Source: Enoplolaimus lenunculus
Lineage: Eukaryota; Nematoda; Enoplea; Enoplida; Thoracostomopsidae
NCBI GenBank assembly: GCA_030248215.1
Contig: JASANG010002490.1
Span: 1-64,000 of the forward strand
Direction of reading: 5' to 3'
DNA length: 64,000 nucleotides
Below, piece by piece: positions 47,901 through 57,300 of this stretch (position 1 is the stretch's first letter; each line of letters begins with the position of its first letter). The notes beneath the pieces were generated by a model that was given only the letters and a program-made list of their open reading frames with translations, ran no database searches and was not told the origin of the DNA. A program made the position numbers and the translations under genes.

Positions 47901-49572
47901 ATTCTTTTGGTCATAGACAGACCCTACGGCCCATGTATAGAACAGGGCCGTAGTATTAGTAGTAGCCTATTCCTAAGCCTAAGCCTGTAAGCCTTAGCTT
48001 AGCCTAAGCGGAAGGATGAGCATATTCCTAAGCCTAAGCCTTTGGGCCGGCCCATGCATAGAAAGAACAGGGCCGGATCGTTTTCTAGCGGGACTGTAAT
48101 AGAGTCAGTTTAAGCCTACGCCTAAGCAAAAAATTAGTCTAAAGCTTAAACTGACTCTATACAGCCACGCCGGAAAACGATCCGCCCCTGTTTTATACTT
48201 GGGCCGTCCCAACAGTTGAGGTAATAAAATGATATATTCTTTTTCAAAATTTCCGTAGTAACGAGAAAAAAACAACGTTTACAGACATGAAAATTTTTCT
48301 CGATTGTTACGCTCGCTCGCAAAAAACCCCCTAACGTAAAGTTGTACGTTCCGGAAATAAAATTCTGGCTACCCCACCCAGTGGTGTTGGGTATGACTTA
48401 TATATACCTGGTTTTCTATCCAATGCAAGGTACTAAAACATGTCACTAGCCCAGCGTCGCTTTTTCTTACAGCTTCAGGCAAACTATTGAATTTATTGAT
48501 ATCCCCTGAAACAGAGGCGCAACACGTTATACCGAAATGAAACGTAATGATAATCTCAATTTAAAGCCTAATCCTAAGCCTGGGCCTCAGTATGAGCTAA
48601 AACAAAATCTGAAACTTCAAAAGTGTTGCCGATTAATACAAGCGCAGCAATGTTTGGGACTGCCGCTACACGGATTGTCTGAACGCGCATAAAAAGTTTT
48701 GTATTTTAGCAAAATTATGCAAAAAATATGATAATTTTTTACTTAAAAACTAGAAACAGACCGAAATAAAAATTATTTAATTTGAAAAAGTTAAAAAACT
48801 AATATATATTAAATTGCTTACCTTGAATAAACGCAATTCGCGAGTCGCAGACAGTCTCGTTCGCTATTTTGAGCATTTCTTTTGAAACATCAACTCCAAC
48901 AATTTGAGTCAAATTTGTAAACGCTGACAAATATTTGGTCACTGATCCTGTACCACATCCGATATCAAGCACCTAAAAATATATAATAACATTTTAACCT
49001 GTATTTACGAATGCTAAAATTTTTAAGCTGAGAAGAATTTTGTAATTGCAAATTCTTACAGTAACTTGTTTATTTCACAAAAATAGAGGCGTACTTTCTA
49101 TTCTCAAAGTAACTGTTCAAAACAATAATTATTGCTCAAAATCACGGTATAATTGAAATTTGTTCAACCAAAACTTCGCGGAAAGTTAAATATTTTTAGT
49201 AGCAACTGATTAGTTTACCAACCGCAACAATGGGCCAAAACACGGTTCAATGTATATATAAAACACAGCCGTACGAGTAATATAACCATATTCCTAAGCC
49301 GAAGTCGGAGCCTAAGCCTAAAGTTTCAGCTTACTCTATTAAAGTCCCACGCAAAAACTGTCCACCCCTGATCTATGCCGAATTATAACACCGAATGCTA
49401 GGTCCTACAGCCGTTTGAAAATAAAATCGCTTACCCGAGTTCCAACCGGAAGTTGTTCGATCATTTCGTACGATTGACTTAGAAGTTTGAATGCACCAGC
49501 AGAAGCTTCGCGACTTATATTAGAATCATATCTTGATACATCCAGCGCTTTGTCGCACGAAATAGAGAACAT
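44931..49572 (-). CDS. JHAMT-like SAM-dependent methyltransferase, paralogue B, six exons, 297 aa
   Basis: Exons are 49572-49435, 48972-48822, 48505-48408, 47307-47167, 46895-46754 and 45154-44931. All phases match and the total is 894 nt. Exon borders are at the same protein positions as in paralogue A, 3 kb downstream on the same strand, so this is a tandem duplication. Motif I is VLDIGCGTGSVT, followed by IVGVDVSKEML, FSTLHWIENQ, SGGIFMAVLLARKTNMY and VGFEVLRCEQTP. The C-terminal part (LGEENRLFVVCRKP) is shared with A. Family, likely reaction and cytosolic location are as for A; methyl transfer to an acid is family-based inference. Exon 2 is about 95% identical to A at the DNA level, but other exons are far more diverged. 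A TTTTTAG acceptor 5 nt before the ATG would fit trans-splicing. Confidence 0.9.
45189..45346. mobile_element. GTAGCCAGCTCACC-family repeat, degraded, in intron 5 of methyltransferase B
   Basis: GCCAGTAGCCAGCTCAACC marks the left end. The right end (GCCGCCGGCCACG) is diverged. It lies 35 bp upstream of the last exon on the transcribed strand. Confidence 0.45.
45560..45790. repeat. TTTTGGGATTTCGGGAT-type imperfect tandem repeat
   Basis: Phrases such as GATTTTGGGA, ATTTCGGAATACGATCGAAG and ATTTCGGGA(G/T)ATG...GAAGGT recur three to four times at about 60-bp spacing. It is non-coding and lies in intron 5 of methyltransferase B, next to the CCTAAG region. Confidence 0.6.
45799..46300. repeat. 500-bp degenerate CCTAAG/CCTAAA region
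   Basis: Dozens of CCTAAGC, CCTAAAC and AAAGCC units fill this stretch, with repeated longer phrases (CTTTTAAGATGTGATCTATG, ATTATAAGATCTAATATATG, AAGGTCTAATCGATACTTAA). It is longer than the array of any single MITE in the window, so the array has probably expanded in place. Confidence 0.7.
46372..46680. mobile_element. GGATCCGC-end repeat, long copy
   Basis: The left GCGGCGGGTCCAGGAG and the right TCTGGATCCGCTAGCGAG are inverted. Three serial copies of the unit containing AAAATTGTAA...ACCTTA(C/T)CATTTTA lie inside, so the element has internal tandem structure. It lies in intron 5 of methyltransferase B. Confidence 0.6.
47929..48205. mobile_element. two abutting telomere-motif MITEs in intron 3 of methyltransferase B
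   Basis: The first begins GGCCCATGTATAGAACAGGG at 47929 and is cut short. A second left end, GGCCCATGCATAG, starts near 48052, and the right terminus CCCTGTTTTATACTTGGGCC ends at 48205. CCTAAGCC runs occur in both. The outer flanks GACCCTAC and GTCCCAAC agree at 6 of 8 bases. Confidence 0.75.
49245..49379. mobile_element. hAT-like telomere-motif MITE, degraded, in intron 1 of methyltransferase B
   Basis: The left GGTTCAATGTATATATAAAA and the right ACCCCTGATCTATGCC are diverged ends. CCTAAGCCGAAGTCGGAGCC and the shared TCAGCTTACTCTATTA lie between. Confidence 0.6.
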
Positions 49573-49957
49573 ATTGTCTAAAAATTAAAACAATTATATC
49601 TAAAATTACAATTTTTAAACAGTAAACTGTAGTTTGTGTCGTTAAATTTATTGCAAAAATATACTTGTAATGTTTCTGAAAGTGCATTGGTCGGATATCG
49701 GTCAAATGGACCAATCAAAAAACAACATTTTGGTTGGAGTAAAGAATACAAAAATTGCGTATGGCTTCTTGTTCGCGTCTTTCGTGACATTCCTTTCATT
49801 GTTAAATGCACCCGGTAGTTGCAGAGCACCCTTAAATATATCACATAGCCACGCCGTGAGAATTTGCAGCACATACTTGTAGAGAATCGTTTATGTTTCT
49901 GGAGGGTCTGCGAAAAAGTAGGCTAGATTTACATTTTTTGCTTAGACAAAGACTTAG

Positions 49958-51600
49958 GTGGTAGGAAAATATTTAGCTTACAGCAATAATGCTTCCCTTA
50001 AGGTAAATTTGGCCAAAAATTCTGAAACCGTAACTGTAGTGATCTACACGGGTAGATCCAGGAGGGGTGAGGGGGGGATGCGTCCACCCCACCGGCTGCC
50101 GAGTGTGGTTTTTTCATGGTTAAAATGTAACTTTACAATGCAAGTTCTTGTTCCGATATCTCAGAATTTCACAGCTGTTTAGGGGCTTCGACCCGAAACT
50201 CAGCGTAACTAATTTTCTATGTGCTTTGACAAGTTTTAGAATGCGTCAGGCTTCTCAATCGCTTCGCTCGCGAATTCGGGGCTCCCACCCTGGAGTTTGG
50301 GGGGAGCCAAACCCCTATCTGCTCCGGTACTGCGAGCGAGTTTCTCATGTGTGGGGGAATAAATAGTGCCAATTTCGCTATAGAGGGGCTACCCCCTGCA
50401 TCCGTCTGCCTATGGAGCCATCCAGCCTATGCGCGAACCTAAGCCTACACTTAAACTTTAGCCTATAGAGTAGGCTTAAACTTAAGTCTTAACCTCACTC
50501 TAAACTTAAACTTCTGAATAGCCTAAACTTTTGGGGAAATTGGGATATTACCCAAAAATTAGGATTGTGGAAACTTGGGATATTACTCAGAAAATTGCGA
50601 GGGATATGTTTTATACATGAGCCTTTGTATGACTTTTGGCTATTATATATGCATTAAAATACGTATGAACATGCGCCAAACCTTAACATTTTCCCCTTGT
50701 GCACCACCCACCAGAAATTTCTGGATCCGCCGCTGACAGCTGTAAAATAGGTTTCAATACATTAAGCACTCGATTGAAAATCGCAGAAACCATAGGAATT
50801 ACACATCATCAGAGTTCAAGTATATTGCAGTAAAGCGGCACTGGTGCCTAAACTGTCCTAAAAATTTTCAGGCTAAATTGACAAACTGTAATGTAAAATT
50901 ACCTTATGCCCGTTTAAAAGTGATGACACACCCTAACACATATTGGAATCCAAACGGGGGGAGGCAGCTTAGGCCTAGGACGTATTAGTCCCAATAAAAT
51001 CACTTTTTAAATAAAACGGGTAGTTTTAAGTAAAATTGTTTGACAATTACAAAAAATTCAAAGGAACCGTGCTGACGGATTTTAGCGTCTAGAATATTGT
51101 GTTTAAAAAACATTTTGCTCGCAAATCTAGCAAGGTATGGAAGAAACAGATCATAATTGTCTTAGCGTTAGGTGCCGCACGCAAGCATAAAGTTTGCAGT
51201 TCTTTAGCAGATAAGCTTGAGATTTGCCTTTATTAAAACATTTTTTATAAAGTTGTAAATAAATAAATAGTAGTTTTTGTGGTGATAAAAACTTATAATC
51301 AGATATAAATTAGACTGCGCCGCCAAAACTCGAAAGCATGCGGAGCTGTGTGTAACCGGACATCCGTTACCGTTTCCATTTCCGGTAATAATCGATGTTC
51401 GTTTCCGCTTCCGTTATAAAAATATCGAAAATTACGCTATTTTTACGTTGAAAATTAGTTAAAAATCACGCATCTGGCATTATTGTTATAGATAGGCTGC
51501 AATGGTTCGCAATGAAAGGATAATTACGAAATTCTCGGTATCAAACGTGCAAAGGTACATGGAGCTTGTTTTCGCTAAATTTCACACTTGTGCTATTCAT
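49958..51600. other. intergenic repeat-rich region without a gene
   Basis: It contains a short TTAGGC-like array at 50432-50510 and a G/C-rich fragment at 50056-50110 (GATCCAGGAGGGGTGAG, CCACCCCACCGGCTGCC) resembling the GGATCCGC family. A GGTAACGGATG-like AT/GC repeat (CCGTTTCCATTTCCGG) lies at 51360-51415. No exon is supported. Confidence 0.4.
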
Positions 51601-51615
51601 ACAAAATCTCTTAAG

Positions 51616-51909
51616 CCATATTCACACATGCAAGTTTTTACAGCAAAAACTTGCATGTGCAACTTGCATGCGCAAGTTTGGTCACAAAGCAGATTTGAAG
51701 TTGTTGCAGCCGCAAATTATTCACCGAGATTCATGCCATATAATATAATTCGCATCTGTGAACGCAGTTGCAAGTCACTTGAATGTCGTGCACCAGCAGT
51801 TTGACTGGTCAATCGGAACGTTCCTTTGAAAATACTTGCTGCTGCAAGTATTCCGTTCTAGTTGCAGCTGTGAGTTCTCGGTGCAAAAACTTGGAGGTGT
51901 GAATGTGGG
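51616..51909. mobile_element. MITE with CCATATTCACAC ends and TGCAAGT-rich interior
   Basis: The left CCATATTCACACATGCAAGT and the right CTTGGAGGTGTGAATGTGGG are inverted over about 29 bp. The interior repeats TGCAAGT/ACTTGCA at least eight times. It is non-coding. Confidence 0.8.
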
Positions 51910-51981
51910 ATTAAAGCAACGGCATTTAACATTGGCATGAATTTAGAAATGTATTGTCTATGGTTCTGTGTGAATGTCATA

Positions 51982-52251
51982 TTAACCCTTTCTCACGTGA
52001 ATATTTTCAATTTCATATCAGATGTAATTTCAAGGTAACATTCGAGCCCCAGTCACACTGTTTGGATGCGTTTACGATGACCACTGAGCTATAGGATCTT
52101 GACGCTCGAGTCCGAGGGGGCTCTCACGTCTTGTAGAGATTTTGCGCTGCGTATATATGTTACAATTGTTAAACGCTGCTCACAGTGTGTGTATTGCTCG
52201 TAAGTTATTGTATTTAGGCGCTCATAGTATACTCTATGAGTGAAAAGGTTA
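51982..52251 (-). mobile_element. TIR element carrying a tRNA-like promoter, copy 2
   Basis: The ends TTAACCCTTTCTCACGTGAA and CTATGAGTGAAAAGGTTATA are inverted. On the minus strand the A-box-like CTATAGCTCAGTGGTCATCG and the B-box-like GGGGCTCGAATGTTACC are better preserved than in copy 1. TCAAG and CTTGA could close an acceptor-like stem. Confidence 0.8.
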
Positions 52252-52276
52252 TAGATACTAAGTAAGAATTTTTTCA

Positions 52277-52527
52277 TTAACCCTTTCTCACAGAATATTT
52301 TTAAGTTCATATCAGATGTAATTTCACGGTAAAAGATTCGATCCCCTGTCTCACTGGTGGGAAGCCTTTACGATGACGACTGAGCTATAGGATCTTGACG
52401 CTCGAGCCCGAGCTCGCTCTCACGTCTTGTGGAGATATAAATGTTAAACACTGCTCACAGTGTGTGTATTGCTCGTACATTGTTGTATTTAGTTGCTCAT
52501 AGTATACTCTATGAGTGAAAGGGTTAA
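52277..52527 (-). mobile_element. TIR element carrying a tRNA-like promoter, copy 3
   Basis: It lies 25 bp beyond copy 2 in the same orientation. The ends TTAACCCTTTCTCAC and GTGAAAGGGTTAA are near perfect. On the minus strand the A-box region reads CTATAGCTCAGTCGTCATCG and the B-box GGGATCGAATC. Confidence 0.8.
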
Positions 52528-52831
52528 TTCAAGTTCATCATTTGCGTACATATGTGTAGCCCGCATCATTCTGGTTGCGAGCTGTGAGGTTCTTTATTTA
52601 TCCATCAAGACTTTTTCTTCGGGTTGAGACAGCGGGAGGCCCCATAAAGCGAAATCATTGAGTTCAACTCACAGATTCGTGTTGGATATAAGAAAAACAT
52701 TATAATTATCATTGGAATCTTGGATCAATACGTGGGTTCGTTCAAAATAAAAATGAATTTCGCGTTTTGAAAAAATCGGTTGTATTGAAAGTAAAGTAGC
52801 GCTTAATCAAACTGTGGCGAAACGTTTACAA

Positions 52832-52904
52832 GGCTGCGTAGCTCAGTGGTTAGATCAGCTGACCAGCAATCCGTAAATCGTGGGTTCGAACTATACCGCA
52901 TCGG
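52832..52904 (+). tRNA. tRNA-like sequence, probably degenerate tRNA-Ala(AGC) or a SINE head
   Basis: The 73-nt segment has a TAGCTCAGTGGTTAGA A box, a GGGTTCGAACTA B box and a seven-base anticodon loop CCAGCAA, placing AGC at the anticodon. U33 is replaced by C, two acceptor pairs mismatch, and the D and T stems have mismatches. It is therefore more likely a pseudogene or SINE fragment than a working tRNA. Confidence 0.6.
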
Positions 52905-52927
52905 CAGCAAAATTTCCGTCAAGGGCT

Positions 52928-54305
52928 CTTTGTGGTACTGCTTAACTTACTATTATAACTGCTTTGAAAGACGTTATTTGATAAGTGACATAGGGTTTAA
53001 AGTAGCATTTCATGGCTAAAACAACATCAGAAATGTTGATTTTGCAGCGACCATACAGCTGAAACACTGTCTTACTTTGTAGATTTTAATATTTTAGCTT
53101 CCAATCGCCCCAAATTTGACCTTTAAAATTTAATTTATCGTGTGACTGAAATCAATTAATCTTTCGTACTTGTCGTGTTTCTGCGGTGTTTTATCGATTT
53201 GTGAAAGTATAAAATAATTTAAAATTTTATAAATAGTTTTTTCTAAAGTTTTATTTGTTGAAAATCACAAGTGTTTGTGCACACATTTGACAACATTTTT
53301 CAAAATTAAAATTTCTTTGTTTTTAACCTTGATTTTCGTCGAGGTCAAAAATGCTGTTGTTGTTGTTGTAGTAGAAATTTTGTTTTGTCTCAAACAATAT
53401 TATTAATTTGATAAAAACAAAAACGAATACAAACTGTAAACTATTTTTACAATTTATTGATTCAAACACCAGCTGATCTATGGAAACAGCGCATTTTGTT
53501 TTTAGCTAAAAACACTGCATTTTGACGACCAAACTTTAAGTAACCTTATTACCTTTTTTACTCTTTCAAATTTATGCTTTTTTTTAAAAAAAATACGGGT
53601 AATACTTTAATTCCGATGATTTTTTTCGGACAAATTTTATTGTTTTTATGACAACAGCCGTATCTTTTCACAATTTCAAAGCCGTTTGCTTGAATTTAAG
53701 AAAATTGTAGATAAATTGTGAAATTGCAACAGTTTTTTTTGAGTTAACTACCAATTCTACTCTTTGACGCTTTTAAATATTAGCGTAAATTTTCTTAAAT
53801 TTTCCACAAAAAATTATATTAACAAAAATAAACATTTTCTGAAAAAAAACGATTGTTTTATAAGCCGTGCAGAATGTATTTTAACGCATTTGAAATGTTG
53901 AAAACTACTCTTAAAATTTGCCTATTTCAATAGGAAATGACTACATTGTTGTAGTTTAGTGGCAGCTTGTTTCATTTGAAATTCCGGTTTTCTGTTTGGA
54001 TAACCTGTATTTCGACTTAGTGCTACGCTACCGGATTTCCGTCAATTTCACACTCGTGTTTTATTAAAATTGAAAATTTGTAAATTTTGAAAGATTTTTT
54101 TTCAGAAAAAATACCAAACGCAATAATTTTCGCTTAATTTTTGACAATATTTTCTATTTTAAGCCCATATTTTTTATACGGTGATACTCGCTAAGTTGTG
54201 ATGCGGTTTTGAACATCATTGTTCGCAATCTGGTACATGAAACGGCCGTTGTTTCAACCGCGGCTATTATATGATTTCTAGTCAAAACGCACAAGCTCGA
54301 ACGGT
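52928..54305. other. AT-rich spacer without a recognisable gene
   Basis: Long A/T runs are seen but no supported exon or repeat copy. A short GTT run (53350-53370) mirrors the AAC microsatellite type. Confidence 0.4.
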
Positions 54306-54347
54306 TCTTATTTCAGAAACTAAACTAAATTTAATACCACGAGAATA

Positions 54348-57300
54348 ATGGGGATTTTAGTATCACTTGTGGCTGCAATCCTGTTTGTTGTAGTACAAAA
54401 ATCAGGTAATATTCCGCATTAAAATTATTTCTCGTCTCGACCGACATTCAGGAGTTATATGCGCAATGTAACCACCGAATAAGTTAGCGTTTATAAGGTT
54501 GGGACGCGGCACCTGAGCCTACGCCACCTATCCTTGGCGATCCCAAACTTATAGTTATGTGATGATAGCTTGTAGGGCCGGCTTAGCTGCGCTGGCCTAA
54601 CCGTGTTCGGGATAGGAATTCCGTGCCCAGACTTAGAGTGCCCCTATAGTCCATACCCATTATCACCGGCCCCGTTGATTGCTTTTTAGAAGGCAATCAA
54701 ATCAATGTGCAACCCGCTATTAGCCGGCCAGCCGAACCACGGCTGGACTTTTCGGCCGCAACGATCGGGGCTAGGAGACTCTTATCCTCGCGCTTTCCTG
54801 CCCCAGGTTAAAACTTCTGACCACCGCGGCGAGACTCCCTCGCCATCCGGTGGGCAGGCAAAATTCGGAGCGCGGGGAAAAATAAATTTTTGGTAAAAAG
54901 GATTTGGTCAAAAAGGAAAAAGAAAAATGGGGACCCGCACCGTCCATTTTTAGGACTGTAGAAATTTTTACTATACGCAGCAATCGTTCAATACTCGCGG
55001 CCCAAAAATTAGCCGGGAAAAGAAAAAGGAAAAAGGAAAAAGAAAAATATCCATCCCTAGTCCGGACAATAACAACATATTCTAACTCGGACTCGCTCGG
55101 TCGCGAATCGAGCCAGTCCGAGTCAGAGTCAACAAAAACAGCCCCGTCCAGCGGGGATTGACGCGTCAAAAGCAACAGGAAAGTAACAAACAAGGGTAAA
55201 ACAGCTCTCTTTGTAGTTCAACTGCAACAAAGTTTCGGAAGCTTCTTGGAAAGTCTAATAGACTACCCCTTTTGAACTGAACCTTCGAGTTTTATTATTA
55301 AAGAATTTTGTAAGTACCAATACATATTAAGCACGTTAAATTTTTATCATATTTCCCGATACCGTTGACGCCTCTGGCCACCGGTACTCGAGAAACATGT
55401 AACGCAAAATAAAATTTTCCGTAGCCGACTTCTGTGCTCGAAGCCGGCCACACTACCAAATGAAAACGGTAAAACGCAAATTAACAACAATGAAATAACG
55501 CTTAGTAGGCATTCGCAAAAGTTTGAGTGCCATACTGGCAATGTGAAGATGAAAATAAACTGAATGCCTGAAGTGCTAAGACAGCACCTGCTTTTATACC
55601 CAAAATATTGGCTAACAGAAATTTGCATAAACCGAAGCTTATTTGCATAAGCTTCCGAAAAATTTTAAAATTTTATCAAAATTTTAAAAACCGGCTGTTG
55701 ATTTGCATAAGCCGGGAAATTCAAAAGAAACAAAACAAACCCAAGCAACACGACAACAATAACAATAAGTAACAAATAGGGGGTAACAGTTAAGCGCAGG
55801 ACGGGGGAGTAAAAACGCCTAAGACCCCGGGTAGGCATAGGAAATTATTAACCCACTCTATCTAGGTAACTGCAAGCTCGAATACAACCGCATATGCGTG
55901 CACCCGTAATTGTAACTGAAGGTCTAAAAATTTTAAAACCGCTAAATTGGACGCCTTAGAATCGCCCCACTCTGTGGCCACTCTCTTGCGGCCACAGAGT
56001 AGACGTTCTCACCGCGTCATGAAAATCAATAAAAATACAGCGGTTTCGACCCTGAGCGGAAAATTCCGCAGTTTCCGGGCAAACTTTAGAAAGAAGTACT
56101 TTTTATTTTCAAGTGCATGAACCCAAGGTCATCCCCACAGCGTTGTTGCACGTTTTTCCAAATATTTCCGCCTAGGCATAGGCTGACGCTTGGGCTTGAT
56201 TAACAAAGGTGTTTTCCGATACCTAAGCTCAAGCCGTTGTTTTTTATCTGAGAAAAAACCTGTATACCTACGTTTTTGCCTAAAACTTTACCTGAGCAAT
56301 AAGCTTAAGCCTTAAGAGAATCCTAAACCTAAACCGTGGAGGAATTAAAGTTTCTGATCTGGTACATGCAAACTTTTGTTAATATCTGCAAAGCAGTGCA
56401 AGGTTTGCCTAATTTACAAATTTTTAGTATGTGTTACATCTCGTTTTTGTTTATGGTGACCGAAGCTTCGGCTCATATATAGAACAGGGCCGGATCGTTT
56501 TGCGTAAGTGCTGTAATAGAGTCAGTTTAAGCTTTAGACTAAATTTTTTGATTAGGCTTAGGCTCAGGCTTAGGAATTGGCTCATCCTTACGCTTAGGCT
56601 TAGGCTTAGGCTTAGGCTCAGGCTTAGTAATATGCTTATACTACTGTTCCGGCCCAGTTCTATACATGGGCCGAAGCTTCTATAACGCTTTTGAGTTGGA
56701 CCCAAACCTATGCTTTAGGTTCGTTCTCAAGGTTAAAGTGAAAAAGCAAGCTTAGGCTTCCTGCTTAAGAACACCTTAACAACTGACTTGCCAAAACGCT
56801 TAATTCCGTATTTCCTGTAAAATATTAACGTCAATCGTAAATGTTTAAAATTCTATGCACGGTAGACATTCCGCGATATATTAATAAACCATTTTACGCC
56901 CTACAAAGCAAAAAATAGTGGTTACACAAAAAATAATGCGGTACGGCCCTCGCTAACACCAATCATGATCTGGCGTACCCATAAGGTTAAATTCGGCGCC
57001 TATGCCCCGGCGAAAAAAACGCCTAAAGTTTGCGACTTAAAATTGAATCGGTAAATCGTTGTCGATTACTAAACAACGCAAATCTGACAAATTGAATTTA
57101 GATTCAGCAGGGGCGGTCCTGTTGGCCCCCTTTGCGTAAACCCAAACAGTTTATTTTGTGGGTTTTACAGATGCATGCGCGGATCCGAGAGGTTTCCATT
57201 GTCCGACAAACGGGGAACAAATTTGGAATTGTCCTTTGCCGTTTAGACAGTCAATCGATCGATGGAGATGCTATGAAGATGTAAGCTTCGCTGTGGATGA

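Noticed and set aside
35637-49572. One single long methyltransferase gene
   Set aside because: Each half has its own start, motif I exon, and stop with identical exon structure, so two tandem genes fit better.
52832-52904. A functional tRNA-Ala gene
   Set aside because: U33 is missing, several stem pairs mismatch and the acceptor is imperfect, so a pseudogene or SINE head is more likely.
53580-53700. Origin or matrix-attachment region
   Set aside because: AT-richness alone is not evidence, and most of the window is equally AT-rich.
54771-55193. 140-codon minus-strand ORF
   Set aside because: It lies antisense across the interspersed repeat and is rich in Phe/Ser/Leu from A-rich plus-strand sequence. 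It is a composition shadow.
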